Below, one piece after another: positions 9,357 through 17,644 of a stretch of DNA of 64,000 bases. Location: assembly GCF_014126825.1 (NCBI RefSeq), contig NZ_CP059900.1, positions 434,001 through 498,000 of the forward strand, read 5' to 3'. Origin of the DNA: Tomitella gaofuii (GTDB lineage Bacteria; Actinomycetota; Actinomycetes; Mycobacteriales; Mycobacteriaceae). The notes beneath the pieces are model-generated. The model searched no databases and was not told where the DNA came from. It saw only the letters and a list, made by a program, of their open reading frames with translations. Each line of letters opens with the position of its first letter. Positions within the stretch are counted from its first letter, which is position 1. A program made the translations under genes and the position numbers.

Positions 9357-10577
9357 ATGAAGATCGGCAGTATCACCAAGTCCGTCGTGCTCGTGGGCGC
9401 CGCGTCGGTCGTGCTGGCGGGCTGCGCGGGGTCGAACGATGCGGGCGGCGGCGGAGGTGGCGACGACACCTACGACGTCATGGTGACGGCCGGGCTGAGC
9501 GCGCAAGGCGTGCTGGCCGCCAATGCGCAGACGTCGGTGCTCGCGGCCAAGGCCGGCGCCAAGGTGATCAATGAGCAGGGCGGTATCGGCGGCAAACAGG
9601 TCGAGCTCACCGTCGTCGACGACGGCGGCGATCCGACGACCGCCGTGACCAAGCTGCGGGAGGCCATCAACTCCGGTGACAAGCCCGACCTCTTCCTGGA
9701 CTCGGGGCCGTCGACCATCGCGATGGCCGTGCTGCCCGTGCTCAAGCAGAACAAGATCCTCTCGTTCAACATCTCGCCCGCCGAGGGGACCGACGACCCG
9801 TCGAAGTTCCCGCTCAACTTCGACCTGGCACCCGGCCCGGACGCGAACAACAAGGGCATCGCCCAGTTTGCGAAGCAGCAGGGCTACAACGACATCGGAA
9901 TCTTGCACTCCAACTCCGGATCGGGCGAGGCGTACGGTACGGCGGCGAAGGAGCAGATCACCGCGGCCGGCATGAACGTCGTCGGGATCGAAACGTTCGA
10001 CACCGCCTCGCTGGACATGACCCCGCAGCTGCTGTCGCTGAAGAATGCCGGCGCCAAGGTGCTCGTCCTCGACGCGTACGGTGCGCCGCTCGGGCACGTG
10101 CTCGACAACATGCAGCGCCTCGGCTGGGACGTGCCGATCATCGGCGAGACGACCGTCTCGGCGACGAACCTCATCGCCAAGACCCCGCCCGACGGGGTGC
10201 TGGGCACGCCGAAGGTGGACAACCTGGTCACCCAGGTGTTCCAGAGCACCGTGTACGACCCGGACAACGAGGCCGTCAACGAAATGGTCGAGACGATGGC
10301 GGGGCTCGGGGAGATCACGACCACGCTGATCCTCGCGGACAACTACGATCCGTTCTTCCTCGTGGCCGCCGCGGCGGAGAAGACCGGCAACACCGATCCC
10401 GAGGATCTCGCGAAGGCGCTGACCACGGACGACGTTCTCGACAGTGCGGAGACGGCCTTCTTGCCCCGCTACAACTTCACCGAGGATTCGCACGCCGCGA
10501 ACCCGGACGCCGACGCGTTTCAATACGTGGCGCCGACCAAGCTGGTCAACGGGCAGTTCGGCAATCCCGAAGCGTGA
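9357..10577 (+). CDS. Branched-chain amino acid-type ABC transporter substrate-binding lipoprotein
   Basis: About 406 residues. Signal: MKIGSITKS, a hydrophobic core, and VVLAGC lipobox with the Cys near residue 24, then a Gly-rich linker. The body is the periplasmic-binding-protein type I fold of LivK/HAAT proteins (ANAQTSVLAAKAGAKVIN, then two lobes). It delivers substrate to the LivH and LivM-type permeases encoded just downstream. In catabolic clusters such transporters often take up aromatic or alicyclic acids rather than amino acids, which seems likely here. The start was placed at 9357 because this gives a normal signal peptide; an ATG at 9324 adds eleven residues. A strong hairpin follows the stop. 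Confidence 0.9.
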   Translation: MKIGSITKSVVLVGAASVVLAGCAGSNDAGGGGGGDDTYDVMVTAGLSAQGVLAANAQTSVLAAKAGAKVINEQGGIGGKQVELTVVDDGGDPTTAVTKLREAINSGDKPDLFLDSGPSTIAMAVLPVLKQNKILSFNISPAEGTDDPSKFPLNFDLAPGPDANNKGIAQFAKQQGYNDIGILHSNSGSGEAYGTAAKEQITAAGMNVVGIETFDTASLDMTPQLLSLKNAGAKVLVLDAYGAPLGHVLDNMQRLGWDVPIIGETTVSATNLIAKTPPDGVLGTPKVDNLVTQVFQSTVYDPDNEAVNEMVETMAGLGEITTTLILADNYDPFFLVAAAAEKTGNTDPEDLAKALTTDDVLDSAETAFLPRYNFTEDSHAANPDADAFQYVAPTKLVNGQFGNPEA

Positions 10578-10595
10578 ACGCGACATCGGTGACGA

Positions 10596-10622
10596 GGCGG
10601 GCGCGTTGAGAGCGCGCCCGCC
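10596..10622 (+). terminator. Intra-operon hairpin between binding protein and permease
   Basis: A perfect 10-bp stem, GGCGGGCGCG pairing with CGCGCCCGCC, closes a 7-base loop 18 bases after the binding-protein stop. No run of T follows, and the ribosome binding site of the next gene (GGAAGAGG) starts straight after it. Such hairpins between a binding-protein gene and permease genes usually allow partial termination or protect the upstream mRNA, giving excess binding protein. This role is inferred. Confidence 0.6.
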
Positions 10623-10637
10623 GGAAGAGGATCGGCA

Positions 10638-11495
10638 ATGACGATCGTGCTGTCCGGGCTCGCGCTCGGCGCCGTGTACGCCCTGGTGGCGATCGGCTAC
10701 AACATCGTTTTCATCTCCTCGAGCACCTTCAACTTCGCGCAGGCGCAGTTGATGATGGTGGGCACCTTCGTGGCCTACACGGGCCTGGTCACCTGGGATC
10801 TGCCGGTGATCGTGGTCGCGCTGCTGGCAGCGGCCGTCGTCGCGGTGATCGCGGGTATCGAGGATCTCACCGCGGTGTGGCCGGTGAAGGACCGGCACAC
10901 GCAGCTGGTGACAACCCTGGGCGTCGCCACCCTTCTGGGCGGGGCATGCCAGCTGATCTGGGGAAATCAGCCGTTGTCGGTACCGTTCCTGAGCTACAAC
11001 GACCCGGTCGACTTCCTGGGCGGCCGCACCTATCCCGTGGAGCTGGCGCTTATCGCCGCGGCGGTGCTGCTGGTCGCGGTGCTCACGTGGCTGTCCAAGC
11101 GCACCATGCTGGGCCAGGCGCTGATCGGGATTTCGGAGGACACAGAGGCGGCGACGCTGCGTGGGATCAGCGTGCGCAAGCTCGCCCTGGGGGCGTTCGT
11201 CTTCTCCGGGGCCCTCGCCGGCGTGCTGGGGTTGCTGGTGGGGCCGAAGACCTTCGCCGTCGCCACCCTGGGCACGGCGCTGGCGATCAAAGGCTTCGTG
11301 GCGCTGGCCATCGGCGGATTCGGCTCGCTGCCGGGGTGCCTGATCGGCGGTTTCGTCGTGGGGCTGGCCGAGTCCCTCACCGCGCTGCACTGGGGTGCCC
11401 AGTACAGCTCGCTCATGGTTTTCGCGGTGCTGCTGGTGCTCCTGCTGGCGCGCCCCACGGGTCTGTTCGGCCGCACTGCGGAAAGGGTGGTCTGA
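10638..11495 (+). CDS. livH: Branched-chain amino acid-type ABC permease LivH
   Basis: A 285-residue integral membrane protein with about eight hydrophobic segments. It opens with the LivH-type LSGLALGAVYALVAIGYNIVF and carries the GFVALAIGGFGSLPGCLIGGF loop near the C-terminus that contacts the ATPase. Together with the LivM part of the next protein it forms the membrane channel of a HAAT-family importer. The ATG has GGAAGAGG nine bases upstream. The stop overlaps the next ATG by one base (TGATG), so the subunits are made in a coupled way. Confidence 0.92.
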   Translation: MTIVLSGLALGAVYALVAIGYNIVFISSSTFNFAQAQLMMVGTFVAYTGLVTWDLPVIVVALLAAAVVAVIAGIEDLTAVWPVKDRHTQLVTTLGVATLLGGACQLIWGNQPLSVPFLSYNDPVDFLGGRTYPVELALIAAAVLLVAVLTWLSKRTMLGQALIGISEDTEAATLRGISVRKLALGAFVFSGALAGVLGLLVGPKTFAVATLGTALAIKGFVALAIGGFGSLPGCLIGGFVVGLAESLTALHWGAQYSSLMVFAVLLVLLLARPTGLFGRTAERVV

Positions 11496-13342
11496 TGACG
11501 GGCGGTGCAGCGGAGGGGCTTCGGGCCTCGTGGCGCGGCCTGCGGGCGTTGCCGAGCTGGTCGGTTCCGGCCGTCCTCGCGGTGTTCGCGGTGTTCCTGC
11601 CGTACATGGGCCTCGCGTTCTCGTGGAACCGGCAGATCCAATTGGCGCTGATCCTGGCCCTGGTCGTGGGCGGGCTCAACCTGTCGCTCGGTTACGCCGG
11701 AGAACTGGCATTGGGGCAGGCGGCGATGTACGCGGCGGGCGCCTACACCGCCGGGCTCCTGTCGGTGCACGGGCACACCGGGTTGATCATGCAGCTCCTG
11801 GCCGGCGGCGTGGTGGCGCTGGTCGTCGGCGTCATCACGGGTGTGCCGGGGCTGCGCTTCGGTTCGTGGTCGCTGGCGATGACGTCGTTCTTCCTGGTGC
11901 TGCTGATCCCGGACCTGCTCTCGATCTTCAAGGAGCACACGGGAGGCCACAATGGGCTGACGGGGCTGGAATCGCCGACGCTGCTGGGCACGCAGATCGA
12001 CAGCACCCAGTTCTACGTCGTCATCGTGGTCGTGACCATCGTGTGGTTCGCGGTCCTGCGCAACCTCGTCGTCTCGCGGCACGGCATCGCCTTCCTCACG
12101 CTCAAGCAGTCGCCGGTGCTGGCGGCGTCGGTGGGCATATCGGTGTTCCGGATGAAGCTGACCGGCTATGCGCTGGGGGCGATCCCCGCGGGGCTCGCCG
12201 GCGTGCTGTTCGCCAACCTGGACCTGTACATCTCGCCCGAGGCGTTCTCGTTCACCTTCGCTACCGCAGTGCTGGCGGCGTCGATCCTGGGCGGGTCGGC
12301 GAGCGTGTACGGGGCGCTGATCGGCGCGCTCGTCATGCAGATCGGGCCCAACCAGTCGACGGAGTTCCAGCAGTACGCGCTGGTGTTCTACGGAGTGCTG
12401 CTGGTGGCCTGCGGCGTGCTGTTCCGCGGCGGGCTGGCCACTCTCGGTGCGCGGCTGCTCGCGCGCCTCGACAAGGCCGCGGGCGTCGCGCCCGCGCCGC
12501 GTGTGTGGCACCCCGACTCGGCCGCGGAGGGGACCGCGCTGGATCCGACGCCGGGCGCGGAGCTCGTCGTCGACGGCGTCTCGAAACGGTTCGGCGGCAA
12601 TCAGGCTTTGCGCTCGGCCGCGCTGTCTGCGCGCCCCGGACAGGTCACCGCGCTGATCGGCCCCAACGGGTCGGGCAAGACGACCATGCTGAACATGGTG
12701 TGCGGCTATTACAAGGCAGATGCGGGGACGATCACCCTGGGCGGCAGGGAGATCACCGGGCTCGCTCCGCACCGGGTCGCCCGCGCAGGGGTGGCGCGCA
12801 CGTTCCAGACGCCCAACATCCCCGACGGGGTGACGGTGGCGGAGGCGGTCGCGGCCGGCCGGTACACCGCCGCGCGGTCGCCGATGCTCGGTGCGATCCT
12901 CCGGTTGCCGGGATTCCGGCGGGTGCGCAAGGAGGACCGTCGAGCCACGGAACGGCTGCTGGATGTTCTGGGACTGGCCGACCAGCGCGATGCGGAGGCG
13001 ACGTCGCTGCCGCTCGGGAACAGGCGGCTGCTGGAGGTGGCGCGCGCGCTCATCGGGCGTCCGTCGGTGGTCCTGCTCGACGAGGTGGCGTCCGGGCTCG
13101 ACGAGGACGAGGTGCAGCGGCTCGCCCGGATGATCCGGGCGATCGCGGACGCGGGCGGCACCGTGGTGCTGGTCGAGCACAACTTCCGGCTGGTGCTGTC
13201 GCTCGCGGACACGATCGTCGTGCTCGCGCAGGGCGCGGTGCTGGCAGAGGGGACGCCGGAGGAGATCGAGAACGATCCGCGGGTGCTGCGCGAGTACCTG
13301 GGCATCCGGGAGGACGACGACGAGGTGGAAGTGCACTCATGA
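11495..13342 (+). CDS. Fused LivM permease - LivG ATPase
   Basis: A 615-residue fusion. Residues about 20-335 are the LivM-type permease (LNLSLGYAGELALGQAAMYAAG motif and about nine membrane segments). Residues about 355-610 are the LivG-type ATPase, with Walker A GPNGSGKTT near residue 389 and Walker B VVLLDE. The ABC signature reads LPLGNRRLLEVARAL and the residue after Walker B DE is Val instead of the usual Pro, both small departures from LivG consensus. The fusion fixes one-to-one stoichiometry of permease and ATPase. Start by one-base overlap with livH; the stop overlaps the next start by four bases (ATGA). Confidence 0.92.
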   Translation: MTGGAAEGLRASWRGLRALPSWSVPAVLAVFAVFLPYMGLAFSWNRQIQLALILALVVGGLNLSLGYAGELALGQAAMYAAGAYTAGLLSVHGHTGLIMQLLAGGVVALVVGVITGVPGLRFGSWSLAMTSFFLVLLIPDLLSIFKEHTGGHNGLTGLESPTLLGTQIDSTQFYVVIVVVTIVWFAVLRNLVVSRHGIAFLTLKQSPVLAASVGISVFRMKLTGYALGAIPAGLAGVLFANLDLYISPEAFSFTFATAVLAASILGGSASVYGALIGALVMQIGPNQSTEFQQYALVFYGVLLVACGVLFRGGLATLGARLLARLDKAAGVAPAPRVWHPDSAAEGTALDPTPGAELVVDGVSKRFGGNQALRSAALSARPGQVTALIGPNGSGKTTMLNMVCGYYKADAGTITLGGREITGLAPHRVARAGVARTFQTPNIPDGVTVAEAVAAGRYTAARSPMLGAILRLPGFRRVRKEDRRATERLLDVLGLADQRDAEATSLPLGNRRLLEVARALIGRPSVVLLDEVASGLDEDEVQRLARMIRAIADAGGTVVLVEHNFRLVLSLADTIVVLAQGAVLAEGTPEEIENDPRVLREYLGIREDDDEVEVHS

Positions 13343-14088
13343 CCGAATCGGCTGTCGCGGACGAGCACGTCGCGCCGCTGCTGCAGGTGGACGGCCTGGC
13401 CGCCGGCTACGGGGACCTCAAGGTGGTCTGGGACGTGTCGCTGCGCGTGCATCCGGGCAGGGTGACGGCGCTGTTGGGGCGCAACGGGGCCGGCAAGACC
13501 ACCACGTTGCGGGCGATCTCGGGGCTGAACAAGGTGATGCACGGCTCCGTGCTCCTCGACGGCGAGGAGATCTCCGGGGTCGCCGCCCACAAGCGGGTGC
13601 GCAGGGGAGTCGCGTACGTGCAAGAAGGGAAGAGGGTCTTCCACCGGCAGAGCATCGAACAGAACCTCATGCTCGGCGGCTATTCGCGGGGGCTGCGTCG
13701 TCAGGCCCTGCGCGCCGAGGCCGAGCGGATCTACGAGCTGTTCCCGGTGCTCGCGGAGAAGCGCAAGGCTTCCGCGGGGTCGATGTCCGGCGGCCAGCAG
13801 CAGATGCTCGCCATCGGGCAGGCGCTGATGTCGCGGCCGCGGCTGCTGCTGCTCGACGAGCCCTCCGGCGGCCTGGCGCCCGTGATCGTCAACGAGGTCA
13901 TGGAGCGCATAGCGGCGCTGACGAAGACCGGACTGGGCGTGCTGCTGGTCGAGCAGGCGGTGGAGGCGGCGATGACGGTCGCCGACCACGTCACGGTTAT
14001 CGACGTGGGCAAGGTGGTGATGGATCGTCCCGCCTCCCACCTCGCGGATACCGAGGTGGTCAAGGAGGCCTACTTCGGGCGAGTGTGA
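13339..14088 (+). CDS. livF: Branched-chain amino acid-type ABC ATP-binding protein LivF
   Basis: A 249-residue ATPase with Walker A GRNGAGKTT (about residues 53-61), the LivF-type YVQEGKRVF Q-loop region, ABC signature MSGGQQQMLAIGQALM, Walker B LLLLDEPSGGLAP and the switch His region near VEQAV (Gln in place of His is the usual LivF variation). It is the second ATPase of the importer whose other subunits precede it. Start is fixed by an ATGA overlap with the fused LivM-LivG gene. It is the last gene of the transport operon; the next gene starts 54 bases later with its own ribosome binding site. Confidence 0.93.
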   Translation: MTESAVADEHVAPLLQVDGLAAGYGDLKVVWDVSLRVHPGRVTALLGRNGAGKTTTLRAISGLNKVMHGSVLLDGEEISGVAAHKRVRRGVAYVQEGKRVFHRQSIEQNLMLGGYSRGLRRQALRAEAERIYELFPVLAEKRKASAGSMSGGQQQMLAIGQALMSRPRLLLLDEPSGGLAPVIVNEVMERIAALTKTGLGVLLVEQAVEAAMTVADHVTVIDVGKVVMDRPASHLADTEVVKEAYFGRV

Positions 14089-14141
14089 AACCGGACATCG
14101 ACGTCGAACATGGCCCGCGCACCGCGCGGTGAGGAGGCATC

Positions 14142-15053
14142 GTGAAGGTTCTGGTCGTCGGAGGCACCGGCATGATCGGCACGCATTTCGCCACGCACCT
14201 GCGGGGGATCGGCGACGAGGTGACGCTGGCCGCGCGCAGCGATCCGGCCGCGGGATCGGTGGCCGCGCAGTTCCCGGTGATCCGCGGCGATTACACGCGG
14301 GGCGACTTCGCGGAGGCGGACCTGGAGCCGTTCGAGGGCGTCGTGTTCGCCGCCGGCAACGACCCGCGTCACCTGCCCAAGGGCGCGGATGCGGCGCAGT
14401 TCTGGGAGTCCACCCAGGTGGAATCGGTGCCCCGGTTCGCGGCGCTGGCCAAGAAGGCGGGCGTGCGCCGGTTCGTGCAGGTGGGCAGCTACTACCACCA
14501 GGTGCTGCCGGAGCTCGTGGAGTCGAACCCGTACGTCCGGGGCCGGGCGTTGGCGGACGAGCGCGCCCGGGAGCTCGCCGACGCGGACTTCTCCGCGTGC
14601 ACGCTCAACCCGCCGTCGATCCTCGGCGTCATCCCGGGTGCGCCGCTCAAGCGCATCGCACGGTTCGTGCAGTGGGCGGACGGCGCGCTGCCGGATGTGC
14701 CGAACTTCGCGCCGGCCGGCGGGACCAACTACATGTCGGTGCGCTCCCTGTCGGAGGCGGCGGGTGGCGCGTTGCACCGAGGCGAGCCGGGGAAGGCGTA
14801 CCTGATCGGCGACGCGAACTGGAGCTTCCGCGAGTACTTCCAGACGTTCTTCGACGCGGCGGGCTCGGGTGTGCGGCTCGACGAGCGGGATGAGGAGCAC
14901 CCGATGATGCCGGATCCGTTCATCATCCAGGGGCGCGGCAACACCATCGCCTACCGGACCGATCCGGAGGAGACCGCGCTGCTGGGCTACCGGCAGGGCG
15001 ACGCGCGGCGGGCGGTGGAAGAGATGGTGGCCAAGGTGCGGGAGTCGGCGTGA
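14142..15053 (+). CDS. Extended SDR / NAD-dependent epimerase-like protein
   Basis: A 303-residue protein with an N-terminal Rossmann fold (VLVVGGTGMIGTH, glycine motif near residues 7-12) and an atypical extended-SDR C-terminal domain. The usual YxxxK catalytic pair is replaced by Y-V-R-G-R in the NPYVRGRALADERARE helix, so Lys is Arg. It could still bind NAD(P) but perform different chemistry or serve as a ligand-binding protein. Start GTG with GAGGAGG seven bases upstream. The stop overlaps the next gene by four bases (GTGA), so it is co-translated with the SDR at 15050. Confidence 0.82.
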   Translation: MKVLVVGGTGMIGTHFATHLRGIGDEVTLAARSDPAAGSVAAQFPVIRGDYTRGDFAEADLEPFEGVVFAAGNDPRHLPKGADAAQFWESTQVESVPRFAALAKKAGVRRFVQVGSYYHQVLPELVESNPYVRGRALADERARELADADFSACTLNPPSILGVIPGAPLKRIARFVQWADGALPDVPNFAPAGGTNYMSVRSLSEAAGGALHRGEPGKAYLIGDANWSFREYFQTFFDAAGSGVRLDERDEEHPMMPDPFIIQGRGNTIAYRTDPEETALLGYRQGDARRAVEEMVAKVRESA

Positions 15054-15856
15054 GCGTCCTCGGGCCCGGGCGGCTGCTCGAGGGGAAGACCGCGCTGATC
15101 ACGGGCGCCGCGAAGGGGATCGGTGCCGCTGTGGCCCGCCTTTTCGCCGAGCACGGAGCACACGTCGTCGCCGTGGACATCGACGCGGACGCGCTCGGCG
15201 CGCTGGGTGAGGGGGTCCCGTCGGCGGCACTCGTCGAGGCGGACGTGACGGACCCCGCCACCGCCGCACGCTGCGCCGGGTTCGAGGTGGACGTCCTGGT
15301 CAACAACGTGGGCGACTTCCTTCGCCCGGCAACGCCGTTCGCCGATGCCGGCCCCGACGAGTGGGCGCGGCTGGGCGCGGTCAACTTCGACCACGCGCTG
15401 CACATGACGCACGCGCTGCTGCCGGGGATGGCCGCGCGCGGGCGGGGCGGGTCGATCATCAACATGACGACGGTGGAAGCGCACCGCGGGATCCCCGGAC
15501 AGACGGTGTACGCGTCGTTCAAGGCGGCCTTGCGCCACTTCACGCGCAGCCTTGCCCTGGAGGTGGGCCGGGACGGCATCCGCGTCAACGCCGTCGCACC
15601 CGACTTGATCGAGACGCCGCAGGTCCCCTACGGGCGTCTCGTCGCCGAGGCACACCGGGACCGGTGGCCGCTGTGGGCGCCGTTGGGCGGGCCCGGCAGG
15701 CCGGAGGACGTCGCAGGTCCGGCGCTGTTCCTCGCCTCCGACCTCTCGCGGTTCGTCACCGGCACCACGGTGCACGTCGACGGCGGCAGCCACGCGGCGG
15801 GCGGCTGGTTCGCCCGCCCGGACGGCACCTGGGTGAATCGGCCGCTCGACCCCTGA
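15050..15856 (+). CDS. SDR family oxidoreductase
   Basis: A 268-residue classical SDR: TGAAKGIG near residues 20-27, VLVNNVGD, YASFK catalytic Tyr/Lys and VDGGSHAAGGW close to the C-terminus. The position of the catalytic Ser, 13 residues before the Tyr, is Thr in NMTTVEAH, a conservative but uncommon change. The second strand ends VDIDAD, favouring NAD. The GTG start overlaps the stop of the epimerase-like gene, so the two probably work in the same step series. Substrate unknown; likely a cyclic alcohol or ketone of the region's pathway (inference). Confidence 0.87.
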   Translation: MSVLGPGRLLEGKTALITGAAKGIGAAVARLFAEHGAHVVAVDIDADALGALGEGVPSAALVEADVTDPATAARCAGFEVDVLVNNVGDFLRPATPFADAGPDEWARLGAVNFDHALHMTHALLPGMAARGRGGSIINMTTVEAHRGIPGQTVYASFKAALRHFTRSLALEVGRDGIRVNAVAPDLIETPQVPYGRLVAEAHRDRWPLWAPLGGPGRPEDVAGPALFLASDLSRFVTGTTVHVDGGSHAAGGWFARPDGTWVNRPLDP

Positions 15857-16003
15857 ACAACCCGGCAGACTTCGGCGCCGCGTGCCGCCCGGCGGGAACG
15901 CGCACCGCATCCGGGCAGTTCCGCGGAAGCATGGCGTGCGGCGTGTCCCCCGCGGGGTCCCGGGCGCGGAATCATCAACGACGAGACAGGAAGCGAGGCG
16001 GCC

Positions 16004-16864
16004 ATGACGGTGAAGGTCGACCACGACGAATCCATGCGCGAGCTGGCGACGGACGGCGGCGTGCTGCGTTACCACGACATCGGCGACGGCCCGCCGCTGC
16101 TGTTGCTGCACGGCTCGGGCCCCGGCGTGTCGGGCTGGCAGAACTACCGCGGTGTGGTCGGCGAGCTGGCCGAGCACTTCCGATGCCTCATCCTGGAGTT
16201 CCCGGGGTACGGGATTTCCGACACCGGTGAAGGCCATCCGATGCAGATGGCCGTCGAATCGGTGGGACGCTTCCTCGACGGCATGGGCCTGGGGGCCGTC
16301 GACGTGATCGGCAACTCGATGGGCGGGATCGTCGGCGCCACCGTGGCCGTCGACGAGCCGCAGCGGATCCGCAGGCTCGTCACGATCGGCGGCGTGGGCA
16401 AGCCGCTCACCAGCCACAGCCCCTCCGAGGGGATCAAGCTGCTCATGCAGTTCACCGCGGACCCCACCCGTGAGCGCCTGATCGCTTGGCTGCACTCGAT
16501 GGTCTACAACCCGGCCACCGTCACCGAGGCGCTCATCGAGGAGCGATGGAAGCTGGCCGTGGAGCCGGAGACGCTCGAAGCCGCGCGACGGATGTACACG
16601 CCGGAGGCGTTCGCGGCGGCGGCCGCGGCGGCGAAGGCGGCGGGGATCGTCCCCCTGTGGGCACGGTTCGGCGACATCCAGGCGCCGACGCTCATCACGT
16701 GGGGGCGCGACGACAGGGTGAGCCCCGTCGACATGGCGCTGCTGCCGATGCGCGACATCCCGAACGCCGAGCTGCACGTGCTTCCCAACTGCGGGCACTG
16801 GACCATGATCGAGGCGCGCGACGAGTGGCTGTCCGCGGTGCTGGCGTTCCTGACGCGGGAATAG
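16004..16864 (+). CDS. Alpha/beta hydrolase, meta-cleavage product (C-C) hydrolase-like
   Basis: A 286-residue alpha/beta hydrolase. The oxyanion loop HGSGPGVSGWQNY, nucleophile elbow GNSMGG (Ser near residue 107), acid loop WGRDDRVSP and catalytic His in NCGHW match the BphD/HsaD group, which hydrolyses a C-C bond in vinylogous 1,5-diketones from ring cleavage of aromatics or steroids. Simple esterases rarely carry the HGSGPG-xxx-GW combination. The ATG at 16004 follows a gap of 147 bases after the SDR. No extradiol dioxygenase is seen in the window, so the ring-cleaving partner, if any, is elsewhere. Confidence 0.83.
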   Translation: MTVKVDHDESMRELATDGGVLRYHDIGDGPPLLLLHGSGPGVSGWQNYRGVVGELAEHFRCLILEFPGYGISDTGEGHPMQMAVESVGRFLDGMGLGAVDVIGNSMGGIVGATVAVDEPQRIRRLVTIGGVGKPLTSHSPSEGIKLLMQFTADPTRERLIAWLHSMVYNPATVTEALIEERWKLAVEPETLEAARRMYTPEAFAAAAAAAKAAGIVPLWARFGDIQAPTLITWGRDDRVSPVDMALLPMRDIPNAELHVLPNCGHWTMIEARDEWLSAVLAFLTRE

Positions 16865-16913
16865 CGGCACCGGCGCGGTGACGCGGCGGGCGGGGCGATG
16901 CATCTGCCTGGCG

Positions 16914-16973
16914 CCGCTCGGTATGAAAATCGGTGCAGATCCGGCGGAATTCACCGAAAACCATACCGAGCGG
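16914..16973. terminator. Long imperfect hairpin between convergent genes
   Basis: A perfect 12-bp outer inverted repeat (CCGCTCGGTATG / CATACCGAGCGG), a 4-base internal mismatch, then a 6-bp inner pairing (TCGGTG / CACCGA) around a 16-base loop. It sits between the convergent hydrolase (ends 16864) and SnoaL-like gene (ends 17041), where it could end transcription from both sides, although no T-run is present. It might instead be a regulator site or the remnant of an element. Confidence 0.5.
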
Positions 16974-17040
16974 TGAGGGCGCGAAGTGCACCCGTTCGCC
17001 GGCACGGGGTCGTCCGTCGCGGCCCGGCCCTGCCCGTGCG

Positions 17041-17538
17041 TCAGTGGAAATCGGTGACCACTGCATCGGCCAGTGGGCGGGTCACCGTCCACAGGATCCG
17101 CGACCGGCAGGCCGACATCTTCCACTCGCCGTTCTCGACCGCGTACTCGTCGTCGTACTCGATCGCGCTCACCGACTCGGTCCCGGCGCGCCGGTCGACC
17201 TGCCGGAAGCGCAGCGTCCACCGGCCCGTGGCGGAGTCCGGACCGGTGAGTCGGATGTCCGGGTGCAGGCCGTGGTGCATGTCCAGCACCACATACGCCT
17301 CGTCGACCTTCTCCAGTGCGATGGTGCGGTACACGGCGGCGATCCCGTCGGCGTCCTCGAACCGTCCGAGCGGCCCGTAGTCGATCACCGCGCCCCTCGC
17401 GATGAACGACGAGCGGAATCCTTCGGGGTCCTTGGCGTCGCAGGCGCGCAGGTAGCGGTGCTTGAGTGCGACGATCGCGTCGCGAGCCTCGAGTTTCGCG
17501 ACCCGTTCCTCGAGCGCCCGCAGGCGGTCCTCCGTCAT
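17041..17538 (-). CDS. SnoaL-like / NTF2-fold protein
   Basis: A 165-residue protein of the SnoaL_4/NTF2-like superfamily: the N-terminal helix LEARDAIVALKHRYLRACDAKDPEGF, an IDYGPLG strand, and the EYDDEYAVENGEWKMSACR C-terminal strand are typical. The first 25 residues form a short coiled segment (LRALEERVAKLEARD). Members of this fold include ring hydratases, isomerases and dioxygenase small subunits. No catalytic assignment is possible. The ATG has AAAGGAC seven bases upstream. It is transcribed divergently from the FAD dehydrogenase at 17645, so they may share a control region of about 100 bases. Confidence 0.82.
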   Translation of the reverse strand: MTEDRLRALEERVAKLEARDAIVALKHRYLRACDAKDPEGFRSSFIARGAVIDYGPLGRFEDADGIAAVYRTIALEKVDEAYVVLDMHHGLHPDIRLTGPDSATGRWTLRFRQVDRRAGTESVSAIEYDDEYAVENGEWKMSACRSRILWTVTRPLADAVVTDFH

Positions 17539-17644
17539 GGTGTGTCCTTTCCGTGGTCTGCGTGGTCTGCGGCGTGGGGTTCTTTCTCCCGTGCTGCGGG
17601 ACGCCCCTTGGCCGACAGAGTGCCCGAAGTGTGATTCTGTGGCC

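Noticed and set aside
9309-13336. Long minus-strand frames opposite the Liv operon
   Set aside because: They are Gln/Arg/His-rich shadow frames opposite strongly supported transporter genes.
15917-15930. Possible fourth copy of the 16-bp palindrome
   Set aside because: Only the inner core GTTCCGCGGAA is kept and the outer bases differ, so it is not counted as a copy.
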